Assembly (NCBI GenBank): GCA_963995505.1
Contig: OZ023184.1
Coordinates: 4,030,001-4,094,000, forward strand
Length of the DNA stretch: 64,000 nt
Direction of reading: 5' to 3'
Source of the DNA: Hypericum androsaemum
Taxonomy: Eukaryota > Streptophyta > Magnoliopsida > Malpighiales > Hypericaceae
Shown: piece by piece, positions 32,232 to 44,099 of the stretch
Layout: every line of letters starts with the position of its first letter
Position numbering within the stretch: position 1 is the first letter of the stretch
The notes under the pieces: model-generated
What the model saw: the letters and a program-made list of their open reading frames with translations, nothing else
Told to the model about the DNA's origin: nothing
The model's database searches: none
Translations under genes and position numbers: made by a program

Positions 32232-34955
32232 ATGGAGGTGGAGACCCATCAAGTACAGTCCCCGTTGACTTACTCCTCCTCACTGGACGCCCTCCTGATC
32301 CCCCGCCCCTACCTATGCCTCCCGGGAATGATGGACGCCGGCGGTGTCGACGACGAAGCCGCGGCCAGGCTTCAGAAGGTGTACCGGAGCTACCTCACCC
32401 GCCGTCGTTGCCTAGGAGCCCTGGTCGGTGGTCCAATTTCTCCTTTTTAAAATTTTTTTTTTCTCTTTTACCCTACCACGTCGTTTCATTTTCACGCAGT
32501 TCCTAAATAAATTTGTTCAAGAAAATTTGAATGGTCGCCGGTAGATCTCGACTTCGTAAATAGCAGGATGTTGACATTCAGAAAATCAATACTGATTTAT
32601 TTAAAATCGAGTCAAATAAATTTTATGTATCTAATTTTAACGTCGTCTCTTTTTGGATCGGAATTTTTATAAATTTAATGAGTAATGTTATCTTTCAAAA
32701 TAAAATGAGTAATTTTATTTAAAGTTAAGGGACTCTCACAGTTACCAGTCCGTATATACTTTTGACGCTATTTTTTTCCCCTTATTTTTCTTGTAATTGC
32801 TAAATGGTTGAGGGTTTGTGGGTGACGTGGCCAGGTGGGAAGTATTAGACCCGGCGAGGCTCAACCACAGCACTTTCTTTTTTCGATAATCCCAAGCCGG
32901 AGTCCCCTGTCACCCACTTGAAACGGATCGTCTTAAATGCTTCTAAGGTGCTTGCTTTTTTTTTAATCTCCTTTTATGTTCAATTTCTCAATGAATTTTC
33001 TGCGTATGGTTGGTACTTGTATGTTTCTCTTTATTGTGATGAAACTAGGTTGCGTGAGAACAATAACAGACACGAAATCAACCCGAATTAATCTGTTCTA
33101 ATTCACGTTAATATCTATATATCAACTTTTTCACGTTTAGAAATAAACTCAAATCTTCATTTGTTTATGTATCTTAGGCCACTGCTTAACGGTCAAAGTC
33201 CATTGTTACATTCCAAAATAAAATAAAGACTTTCGTCTTTGTATTTTTGTTAGTTCTGTGTTTCTAATTTCTTTTGGTATAATTCTGTGTTTTTAGTTTA
33301 GAAACTTTATTCTCTGCTTTTTTTTTCCTAAAAGATCTATCTGTTGACGGCAAAGCACAGAGATTGGTATTTCAGCACTGGGGTCAATCTTGATACAACC
33401 AAAGGGAAGCAAAGTTCCAAGTTTATTTTTGTGAGGAGCACATCTAAGAAGCTTAATGCGGGCGAGGTAAGACGAGGAAGGATACTCTGTACGGATACAA
33501 ATGCTCATATTTCTTATTCTGTTTGGGGATAAATTTGCTCGCATTGACTCCAATAAATTTGACTGAACTCTTGCCTGTAGAAAAAGAAAGGGTCGTTTCA
33601 TCATTCTAGCTTCCTTGCCGGGGGCTCAAGGCTGAGAACAGATACCTGGCGGTATGAGTTCTTACTATTTTGTACAGAAATAATAATTGTTGAAAATGAA
33701 AATGAATTTTTGATTCTTTTGTTCTTCGATGTGACACTAATTTTTTTCTTCTCAAGAATCATCTATGGGGTCTTGTCTCTTGCATAAATTCATGCTTGAT
33801 CACTTGATTTCAGTAGACTTCTATTCCACTTCTGTCTAAACATAGCCAACAATGGCTACCTGCCTCTCCGTTGGTTTCTCGGGTTTCGCTGTGATAAAAT
33901 CGCAGATACTTAGTTTTTGACTTACGTCTTGAACTCCACTGCCTGACCTGTGACAATGACAGTAATCTGGTCCCAGAGATTTTCACACCAATCAAACAAA
34001 AGCTTCAAATAGTGATGATTCTTTGTACTATGTTTCCCAACTTCGTTGATCTTTTGCTGAAGTGATAGATACGAAGGCATGATTCGAAAGTCATAAATTT
34101 TTTTACATAGATAATCTACTAGCTGCTGTTTGATTGAACCTGTCTTCGGTCGAATATTTTTACCTGCCAAGAATCAGCTTGAGTTATCTTTGGCAATCTT
34201 AAGAGTCATTTTCTGCCCCATTTCTAAAAAATGTGGAATCATGTCCGGAGTGGGATTTGAGTCTTAAAACTACGGTTTCCTGCCTTATGGACCAGAATGA
34301 GATGATCCACTAATTTATGGTCTGATTTTTGTTTATCCTGCAGTCCATCTCTCCATATAGCGGACACTACCGGCCAATAAAAGATAGCTTTGAGAGCTTT
34401 TTAGGCTTTCTCAGGGATAATTGGGTCAACCTCAAAGAAGTTTAGGTAATATGTTTCTTGCTGATGTTCCAACCTTGAACTCGATATCATTGCCTAAATC
34501 GTACCGGACTGAATAGTGCATTAAGGATTAGTTGCTGATATTTTGTCTCGCATTCATTTGTGTAGATCAAAAAGGCCAATGAAGAATCTGATACCTATGA
34601 AGAAGGAAAATCTGGAAGGGCAGAGTATAAGAAGAAGGAAAATCAAGAAGGACAGAGTACAAGAGGACTCTATCCGGAGGGATTCAAAGCCCTTGAACGT
34701 AGGTGCCGCCGAAAGCTATACTACAGAGACTCAACTCAAAGAAAGCAGCAAAGTCAGACCAACTGGGTCACTCTGAAGTGGTCAACGGGAGCTGGTCTGA
34801 GAATCGGGTGCGTCAAAGATTACCCTGCCAAACTTAGAATGCAGGCCTTGGAGTATGTTAACCTGTCACCAAGAACTCCAGGCACTCCATCGTCTTACAG
34901 ATGCTTTGCTGGTCTTGCATCACCTACAACTCCCCTGGCCACCCCCCACTCCTAA
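32232..34955 (+). pseudogene. IQM pseudogene (copy B)
   Basis: Same start ([20 protein letters not shown]) and order of exons as the intact gene at 54561-57912. Damage: exon 1 loses about 30 bases after YRSYLTRR, shifting the frame and removing the normal exon end; exon 2 (32835-32947) has lost a few bases before the FF-DNP part; exon 3 is fused directly to the middle of exon 6 near 33375 with exons 4 and 5 gone; exon 7 lacks the ATLAAGR segment; exon 8 ends in TAG (34445); exon 9 (34566-34955) has an internal deletion and frameshifts but ends at the same stop. It cannot make a full protein. The Copia element starts 26 bp after its stop codon. Confidence 0.9.
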
Positions 34956-34980
34956 TGGTGCTTTGCTCTCTTGCAACTAG

Positions 34981-35718
34981 TGTTTGCAAAATATTAGTAA
35001 ACTACGAATATATATAAAATATATAATAGTATGTAATTCGTAAGCCAAATAAATGAGAGGAGTTTAGAGGATGCTCACGATCACACTTGTAGGTAAGTAT
35101 GTAACACCTCCGTCTTCAAGCTAGGACTTTGGATTCAATCCTGGACGAGGCCACAGTTTAACCGTGTGCCCTTAAACTCTTATTACCCGCCTAAAAGCTT
35201 CAGGCCTCCGTGGGTAATAGAGCTCCCAAGGTACCACGAGTGCTATAGGAAGCACTATAGCACACCTTTCGAACCTTTCGTAGCCTTAGAACTCCGACAC
35301 AAATGAGAGAGAGAGATGCTATGCTAAGGAGGGAGAAGTAGAGAGCTCTAGGAAGAGTGAGAGCTGGGATGATTTGGAATGAAGGAGGTGGGCTCCTTTT
35401 ATAGGCAGCCTTGGACCTCCAACAGCCAAATCCGGATTTAATAGGGCCATTAACCCACCCATTAAATGGGCTGTTACAAGACCCATAAAACCCCCAACAT
35501 AAATAGGCTGTTACTCTCATGAATTTAAAATTCAAATTTAAATTCAAATGGCAGCTGGCAAGAGAAGGTTCCAGAACGTGTGCTTGTCCAAACGGAAGTC
35601 CAAGAAGCCCAGAGGACTTTTTGGGCCTAGGATCGCTACAACAAGTCCGGCCCAGTTCTAAAAAGATAAGGCCCTGGAACCTGGAACAATTCCCACAAAC
35701 CCGCAACCCGCACCCGCA

Positions 35719-35770
<52 letters not shown>

Positions 35771-36242
35771 GTCCGGGACGGGGCGGGGCGCGCGCGCGCG
35801 TGCGTGCGTGCCGAGCCGAGCCGGACGGACGGACGGACGGACGGCGCGAGGAGCCTCTCCCTTCTCCACCAGTTTACCCATGCTAGACTTCTAGTCCCTT
35901 ATAAACTTGTCTCAGCATGGTGCGCTAACCAATGTGGGATTGTGCTTATTTTAATAACAACCATACCACTTTAAAGCCAATTTTTATTCACCCCGAGAAT
36001 TGGATTTTCGCAAGTGTTATATATCGTTACGAAGCTCCATCAACAAGCTTCGTATTGATCTCATAAACACCCAAAACCAATTGGTGTGACCTTCAAATAA
36101 ATTAGCTCAAAGTTGCCCACTAATTACTTAGTTATTATATTTAATTAGGATTCTCCCTCTAATTAAATATTTGGGCCAAAGCCCAATACACTCACTTGTA
36201 TTGGGCCATCTCTTCCTTGGTTAATAAACCAATTCTCCAACA
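34981..36242 (-). repeat. Copia 3' LTR (left, 1262 bp)
   Basis: Plus-strand edges are TGTTTGCAAAATATTAG and CCAATTCTCCAACA. Contains a CCCGAG hexamer run at 35710-35768, a GCGCGCGC/GTGCGTGC stretch, and GGAC tetramers (about 35822-35843). It keeps a ~120-bp segment (about 35530-35645) missing from the other LTR. Confidence 0.93.
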
Positions 36243-36841
36243 ATCCCCCACATGAATGCAAATTGGCTTATATATGATATGAGCCTACCAATGCTACATG
36301 TAACTTGGAGTTCTGCGAGAATTTGTTGCATCAGGAAAGGTGGTTGAAAGCCTTGAACCTTCCTTAGTGAAATACCTTCGGATATACTCGCCAACCAGTG
36401 GACGCGATGCCTTGAACTGTTCGGCGTTTCATGTATACCAAGACAAAGGTACTCACACAACTCTTTCTCAAACAACTACTTGGTTCTTTCGTTGTTGTCC
36501 ATTTTGGCCCTGGACTGCCTTGGAAACTTCATCGAATGCTCTAGAGATTTAGCCCTTAACTCATCTCATAGAAGCGGCCCCTTCACATTCGAAATAGGTG
36601 ATCTCTTATAAGGAGTATCCTGCCACACCCCACTTATATATATACTCGAAGTATAAGGATCATTAAAAGCTTAAAGCTTAACCTTCACATGTACAGGTCT
36701 ATCACTCTTCCAACATAGGAATAGGCAAGGAACTCAATTTTCCGAGTGCTTTGTTCGACCCTAGCCTCACAATTCGGTTGTCCCTTTGAACCTGCAGATC
36801 GGGATTTACGATCCAGGTTGGGTTGCCATCATGGGTTTAGG

Positions 36842-39800
36842 TCATTTCGTGGGCTTTAATCCCATTCCCCTCGATGATACCTCAACTTGGTCTCTCGTTA
36901 GACCCTTAGTTAATGGATCCGCGATGTTCTCTTTTGACTTTACATAGTCTAAAGATATCACACTCGTTCTCAATAACGTTCTCACGGATTTATGTCTACG
37001 ACGTATGTGTCTAGACTTTCCATTATACACATTATTTTGTGCTCTTCCAATAGCTGATTGACTATCACAGTGCACGCTAATGGGAGGCACTGGTTTTGAC
37101 CACATCGGGATGTCCTCCAAGAAACTTCGGAGCCAATCCGCCTCTTCAGCTGCTAGATCCAACGCTATGAATTCTGATTCCATAGTTGATCTAGTAATGC
37201 AAGTTTGTTTGCATGATCTCCACGAGACCGCTGCTCCTCCAAATGTAAATATGTATCCGCTAGTGGATTTTATATTCTTGGAGTCCGAGATCCAGTTCGC
37301 GTCTGAATACCCTTCCAGAACGGCTGGATGTCTCGTATAGTGTAATCCATAGTTAGCAGTGTACCTTAGATATCTAAGGACTCTAACTATCGCTTTCCAA
37401 TGTTCATAATTGGGATTACTCGTATATCTCGATAATCTGTTAACCGAGTTTGCAATATCTGGTCTAGTACAGTCCATGAGGTACATTAGACTGCCTATAA
37501 CTCTAGAATATTCTAGTTGTCTCATACTCTCTCCGCGATTCTTGCAGAGACTCGACACCACTTCCATAGGAGTTCTCGCAATTACATTGCTATCCTTATC
37601 GAATTTGTCAAGTATCTTTTCGACATAGTGACCTTGGAAAAGCGCGTAACCTTCTGAAGTCTTGGTGATTTTCATCCCAAGTATTACATCAGCTTGTCCC
37701 AAGTCTTTCATGTCGAAATTTTATGACAACATTTTCTTGGTAATTTTGATATTATCATTATTACCCACGATCAACATGTCATCTACGTAGAGACAAACTA
37801 TCACATAGTCGTTATCATCTCCTTTCACGTAGACACATTTATCACATTAGTTTATCTGAAACCCGTTAGATAGCATTACACTATCAAACTTTTCGTGCCA
37901 TTGTTTAGGTGCTTATTTTAGTCCATACAAGGATTTTACAAGTTTACACACCTTATGTTCTTTACCTGGAACCACAAACCCTTCGGGTTGCTCCATGTAA
38001 ATCTCCTCTTCCAAATCTCCATTAAGGAAGGCCGTCTTCACATCCATTTGATGGATCTCTAGGTTAAACAAAGCCGCCAAGGCTATGACTAACCTAATAG
38101 ACGTTTTCCTGGAGACAGGAGCATATGTGTCAAAATAATCAACACCCTCAGTTTGCTTGTAGCCTTTAACAACAAGTCTTGCCTTGTACTTATCCACTGT
38201 ACCATCAAGCTTCATCTTCTTTTTGAAGATCCACTTATGGCCTAGTGGTTTACTACCCGGAGGTAGATCTACTAGTTCCCAAGTGTGATTATGTAAGATA
38301 GACTCTAGCTCACTATTCACCGCTTCCTTCCAAAGAGCAGAGTCTGTAGAAGACATTGCTTCTTTGTAGGTTACTGGATCCTTTTCTAACAGATATGTTA
38401 GGAAATCTGATCCGAAGGACTTTTCTTTTCTAGCCCTTTTCCCACGCCTAGGCTCTTCAACTTCATCTTGAGGTTCCTCTCCCCCCACATTGCTTCCACT
38501 TTGGTCAACTTGACGGTCAACACCAGTACGAGCTTTGTGAGGAAAGTTTTCCTCAAAAAATGAAGCATCCCTAGCTTCTATGATAGTATTTACGTGGATA
38601 TCAGAGTTATCTGACTTGTGTACCAAGAATCGATATGCAGCACTATCTTGTGCATAACCGATAAACACACAATCCACCGTCTTGGGTCCTATCCTTGTCC
38701 TTTTAGGAGGTGGGATCGGAACCTTAGCAAGACATCCCCAAACCCTTAGGAATTTATAGCTAGGCGCATGACCTTTCCATAATTCGTAAGGTGTTTTAGC
38801 CAACTTTTTATGTGGTACCCTGTTGAGCACATAGTTGGCCGAAAGCACCGCTTCCCCCCATAAATTCTTTGGTAATCCGGAACTAATAAGCATCGCATTC
38901 ATCATTTCCTTAAGCGTCCTATTCTTCCTTTCCGCAATTCCATTTTGCTTGGGAGAATAAGGCGCCGTAGTTTGATGAACGATACCATTCTCGGCACAAA
39001 CTTGTGCAAATGGAGATTCATATTCACCACCTCGGTCACTTCGAAGATTTTTGATCTTCTTGCCAAGTTGGTTCTCAACTTCATTCTTATAGTGAATGAA
39101 CATGTCTTCGTCTTTACTTCTCATCAAGTAGACATAGCAATACCTCGTACAATCGTCGATAAAAGTTATAAAATAATTTTTACCGCCACGCGTTTGTACG
39201 TATTTTAAATCACACACATCGGTGTGGATTAAATCCAACGGTTCCGTGCTTCGCTCAATCGAGTGGGAAGATGCTTTGGCGTACTTGGCCTCAACACAAG
39301 TCTCGCACTTATGTTTGTGATCGATGTTAAACTTTGGTAGTAGGTTAAGTGATATTAGCCTTTGCAAAGACTTATAGTTCACATGACCTAGTCTACCATG
39401 CCATAAATATAACGAATCCCGAGAATAAGCAACCTTCACTTTCTCATTGGCCTTATCGGCAACATTCATTACATTATTGCTCGTGCTAGCCTTATTGGCG
39501 GCACCCACATCAATCTTATCACTAGACTTTGCCTTGGGAGCTAAAGTCATTACACTCATCTTAAAAAGATTGTTGGTCAAGTAGCCCTTGCCAACAAACA
39601 TCCCTCCCTTGGACATGATGACCTTGTCGGACTCAAACACAAGCCGAAAGCCCCTCTTGTTGAGCACCACTCCGGAGATAAGATTCTTTCGAATCTCGGG
39701 CACATGCAGCACATCAGTCAAGGTCAGCTCCTTGCCCGAGGTCATCTTCAGCATGACCGTCCCCTTGCCTTCAACCTTCGAGACTGAAGAATTTCCCATG

Positions 39801-40954
39801 TAGCAGTTCTCATCATCGACCGGTTGATAGGTCTTGAACATCCATTTGTTGGCACAAATATGGCGGGTAGCCCCCTTGTCCACCCACCATTCCTTCGTGT
39901 TCCCACCCACGAGGTTCACCTCGGACACAACGGCCGTGAGGTGCATCTCATCGAGGTCGGAGCTCAAGCTAGCCTCCGCAATGTTAGCATTGGCGGGCTT
40001 CTTCTTCTTGCCCTTGCTTGGTCCTGCCATCTTCTTACCCTCCGCGGCTAGACGTTTGTAGCAATCTTTGGCACGATGGCCGGTCTTGTTGCAAACAAAG
40101 CAGGCACCAGTAAAGCTCTTGTTCTGAGCATCTCCCTTGGAATCATTTGAGCGTTTCCGCTTGTTCCCACGGGAGCTCCCCCCGGTCTCGACCACATTGG
40201 CCTTAGCAACCATGCCACTTGGTTTCTTATCAACCTTTCGGTTGTCTTGCTCGATGCGCAACCTTCGGATAAGGTCCTCGAGAGTCATCTTCTTCCTCTT
40301 GTGCTTGAGGTACATCTTGAAGTCCTTCCAAGATGGTGGTAATTTCTCAATTACCATCGCCACTTGGAGGGCATCATTGATGGCCATTTCCTCCGTTGCA
40401 AGATTATGAAAAATCAATTGCAACTCTTCGCATTGTTCCACAACGCTTTTTCCATCGACCATCCGATAGTCGTGGAAGCGCCCGGCCACAAATTTCTTTG
40501 CACCGGCGTCGTCAACTTTATATTTGTGCTCCAACGATTCCCAAAGATCCCTAGACGTTTCTTTGGTATAGTAGACGCCGTAAAGCGAATCGTCGAGAGA
40601 ACCCAATATATAGTTGCGACATAGGTAATCTTCATGTACCCATGCGCTGTGGATCGCGGTTTGATCCGGATCACTCACATTCTCTTTGGGTTTCTCTTCC
40701 TTGACATACCGGCTAAAGTTCAAGGCGGTCAAGTAGAACAACATTTTTTGTTGCCATCTCTTGAAATTTCCACTCTTGAACTTTTCCGGTTTCTCAAGAT
40801 GAGAGTACGGCAGTGGCATTAGGTGTCTATGACCCGGCATAACGGCCTCAGCGCCGCTAGCCCTCACAACAGGAACCTCCTCGTTCAAGTTGTCATCAGC
40901 GGTGTTCGTCGCACCGGAGTTATTAAGCGGGGGAGAGTTGTTAATTCCAGCCAT
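36842..40954 (-). pseudogene. Copia gag-pol polyprotein with three clustered stops
   Basis: One frame of 1371 codons runs from ATG 40954 to the stop at 36842-36844. In-frame TAA stops occur only at 37913-37915, 37847-37849 and 37721-37723, all in the reverse transcriptase; there is no frameshift. Order: Gag (residues 1-300) with zinc knuckle CFVCNKTGHRAKDC at 285-298; protease around 359, where the expected D-S/T-G is VDKGAT; integrase HHCC (HGRLGHV...CETCVEAK) and DDE core (DVCDLK, IDDCTRY, SPKQNGIAERKNRTL); RT (FKKKMKLDGTVDKYKARLVV; VDD box within the stop-bearing stretch); RNase H ([28 protein letters not shown]). This is a recently decayed copy. Confidence 0.92.
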
Positions 40955-41346
40955 CTAAAAATATCACCAATACACGTTCGTAAGTAATCGGTTTGAAAAA
41001 AAATCTTTGAGTTATACTGCTCGTGACTGTTGAGCACACACTGAAATATTTAAACGCTTAATTTCATGCACATGTTCTCTTTTAATAATGACTTATTCAT
41101 CGTGCCATCAAAACTTTTAATTGCCATACAGTAGTAATGGAACCGTTAATAATACTCAATTCCCGAACGGTAATCAAAAAATGATACGGTCAATTAATTG
41201 GAAAAATTATTATTCTAATCGTTTCCTCTAACTTGAAACAGTGAACAAAACAAAGGCTATTATCTTCTTCTTGACAATAGTAATAATATATACGACAAGC
41301 AGACCCAAATTTACTAATATTTTAAAACATATTAAGAGTTTAAGAT

Positions 41347-42475
41347 TGTTTGCAAAATATTAGTAAACTACGAATATATATAAAATATATAATAGTATGT
41401 AATTCGTAAGCCAAATAAATGAGAGGAGTTTAGAGGATGCTCACGATCACACTTGTAGGTAAGTATGTAACACCTTCGTCTTCAAGTTAGGACTTTGGAT
41501 TCAATCCTGGACGAGGCCACAGTTTAACCGTGTGCCCTTAAACTCTTATTACCCGCCTAAAAGCTTCAGGCCTCCGTGGGTAATAGAGCTCCCAAGGTAC
41601 AACGCCCAACCACGAGTGCTATAGGAAGCACTATAGCACACCTTTCGAACCTTTCGTAGCCTTAGAACTCCGACACAAATGAGAGAGAGAGATGCTATGC
41701 TAAGGAGGGAGAAGTAGAGAGCTCTAGGAAGAGTGAGAGCTGGGATGATTTGGAATGAAGGAGGTGGGCTCCTTTTATAGGCAGCCTTGGACCTCCAACA
41801 GCCAAATCCGGATTTAATAAGGCCATTAACCCACCCATTAAATGGGTTGTTACAAGACCCATAAAACCCCCAACATAAATAGGCTGTTACTCTCATGAAT
41901 TTAAATTCAAGTCCGGCCCAGTTCTAAAAAGATAAGGCCCTGGAACAATTCCCACAATCTCGCAACCCGCGCCCGCGCCCGCGCCCGCGCCCGAGCCCGG
42001 CCCGGCCCGGTCCGGGACGGGGCGCGCGCGCGCGTGCGTGCGTGCCGAGCCGAGCCGGACGGACGAACGGACGGACGGCGCGAGGAGCCTCTCCCTTCTC
42101 CACCAGTTTACCCATACTAGACTTCTAGTCCCTTATAAACTTGTCTCAGCATGGTGCGCTAACCAATGTGGGATTGTGCTTATTTTAATAACAACCATAC
42201 CACTTTAAAGCCAATTTTTTTCACCCCGAGAATTGGATTTTCGCAAGTGTTATATATCGTTACGAAGCTCTATCAACAAGCTTCGTATTGATCTCATAAA
42301 CACCCAAAACCAATTGGTGTGACCTTCAAATAAATTAGCTCAAAGTTGCCCACTAATTACTTAGTTATTATATTTAATTAGGATTCTCCCTCTAATTAAA
42401 TATTTGGGCCAAAGCCCAATACACTCACTTGTATTGGGCCATCTCTTCCTTGGTTAATAAACCAATTCTCCAACA
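41347..42475 (-). repeat. Copia 5' LTR (right, 1129 bp)
   Basis: Same edges as the left LTR. It differs by a ~120-bp deletion (joining AAATTCAA to GTCCGGCCCAG at about 41909), a small insertion (CAACGCCCAAC region near 41600), and a shorter hexamer run made of CCCGCG units instead of CCCGAG. Otherwise few substitutions are seen. Confidence 0.92.
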
Positions 42476-42589
42476 ACTAGAATGCAAGTATTTATAGTGT
42501 GATTTTGTTGAAGAAATTTACTAATCTGATTAATTCAAAATGGAGTCATATAAACTTTTTCGTAACATATTTTAAAGAATTTTAAAATT

Positions 42590-42925
42590 TTGAGGGACCC
42601 CCCACAGTTATAGCTGACTACTCGGCCACTTTTGAACTTAAATTTTTTCTTATTTTTCTTGTAATTGCTAAATGGTTGAGGGTTTCTAATTCTGTGTTTC
42701 TAGTTTTAGAAACTTTATCCTCTGTTGTACTTGGGTGAAGTTTTGGCTAGAGATCTCTTAGTTGTATTACTTCTATCTTTTGTAGGTTGAAGATTTTTTT
42801 CAACAAGTTTGTAGGTTATGCATTGTAGATGGCAAAGAGGTGGATCTCGACTCTTTGCAGATGGAGATTTTTATTGATTATGTAGGTTTTGCTATCTACT
42901 TGTCTTTTGATTATCCGATTAGTAG
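42590..42925 (+). pseudogene. IQM fragment (copy C), intron and exon-5 remnants
   Basis: 42590-42720 matches IQM intron 1 text (CACAGTTATAGCTGACTA...GTAATTGCTAAATGG) then jumps to intron 2-like text. 42825-42925 matches exon 5 and the next intron (ATGGCAAAGAGGTGGATCTC, CTCTTTGCAGATGGAG). Exons 2-4 are missing. Together with copies A and B it shows repeated duplication and deletion at this locus. Confidence 0.7.
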
Positions 42926-43610
42926 AAGCATTAATGTCCGGATATAAAAGAAAAACCAAAAAAAAAATCTAGGCTTTCAATGTTTCTCTATATTATATAT
43001 CTTTGATATTAAAAAACGACAAGTTCACGAGAGAATGAAACGTGCTTAAGAAAAAAGAGCCACCACCTATTAATCCAATCACACCATCTCATTCAAACCC
43101 TCTCTCTGGCCCATGTTCGAGATCGACGGCCCAGTTCCAAGTCAGACTTCATCCCTTTCATCCGGCTCCGTCGAGCTTGCCTGCTGGCCTCCTAGTCAGA
43201 GTAGATTCGCATAAGAGACTAGATAAGAATTTTTTACTAGATTTTTTACCTTCAAGTCTTGTACCACATACTTTTCTATTTATCATTTTTTCTTTTTCTT
43301 TTTCTACGAATAAATTTAGTAATAAATATATTAATATTATCAATTTTATATTAATAATAAAATTTCTCTTATATTTTCTCTTTTCTTTTAGATGACCCTC
43401 TGCCTCGCCAGGAACTCGTGAGGCGGGATCTGCCGCCCGCCGTCTTGAGGACAAAAAAAAAAGATGACTTCCAAGTAAATGGTTGTCCTTTTTTATTGTT
43501 GGGTTATTTGCCATTAAGTCTAATTTAGAGAAAGATTGAATCTTTGGGTTCTGGTTTTGGAAAAAAACAGAAGATTAGGTTTAGTACCAAGTGGGGTTTT
43601 CCTTGGTTTC

Positions 43611-43733
43611 TATAAATGGATGGTTCGGGCCAAGAGGATAGAGAAGAGAGGCTATGAGCAGAGTTTTGAGGATGAAGGAACTGCCAATGACCAGCCTAAT
43701 CCAAAGAAGGCCAAGTTGCCTGCTTTGGTAAGG
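43611..43733 (+). pseudogene. Exon fragment of a possible CBP60-like gene, copy 2
   Basis: The frame reads MVRAKRIEKRGYEQSFEDEG, then TANDQPNPKKAKLPAL before a donor-like GTAAGG. The basic, KKAKLPAL-ending N-terminus recalls calmodulin-binding CBP60 proteins, whose first intron falls at a comparable place, but the match is short. No CBP60 body exons follow, so it is a relic. It keeps the segment deleted in copy 1. Confidence 0.35.
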
Positions 43734-44099
43734 TTGGTTCCATAAAAGATTTCTCTAAACATGATCTTTAAAATATATTTTTAGTACGTAGGAACTTCTA
43801 AATATACTGTATTAAATGTCTCATTTAATTTCTTTAAGAATATACTATTTTCTGGTATGGAAATTTCTTTAACATTCTTTTGACCATTGGATAAACTTTC
43901 ATAAAAGATTTGTCTAAAGAGGATCGCCCAAATGCACTTTTGGTAGGTAGGGCCTTCCATATATATTGTATTACATTTTTTTAAAGATAAATATTGTATC
44001 AATTCCTTTAAAATATTACTGTCATTGTCAATGCACCGATTGGTAGTTTCCACGGTCTTATACTAGCCAAAATTCTTTTGACCATTGCATAAACTTCCA

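Larger units (their letters stand above)
34976..42480 (-). mobile_element. Ty1/Copia LTR retrotransposon, 7.5 kb, with 5-bp TSD
   Basis: The element occupies 34981-42475. ACTAG flanks it on both sides (34976-34980 and 42476-42480), and the disrupted host text (GCAACTAG | AATGCAAGTATTTATAG) is continuous in the intact IQM 3' flank at 57933. LTRs start TG and end CA. The polyprotein is on the minus strand, so the right LTR is the 5' one. A polypurine tract (GTGGGGGAT on minus, 36243-36251) adjoins the left LTR. No standard tRNA-Met primer site (TGGTATCAGAGC) is seen next to the right LTR. LTRs are very similar apart from one deletion, which implies a fairly recent insertion. Confidence 0.95.

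Noticed and set aside
39588..40822. Several plus-strand frames of 60-90 codons
   Set aside because: They are antisense shadows of the Copia polyprotein.
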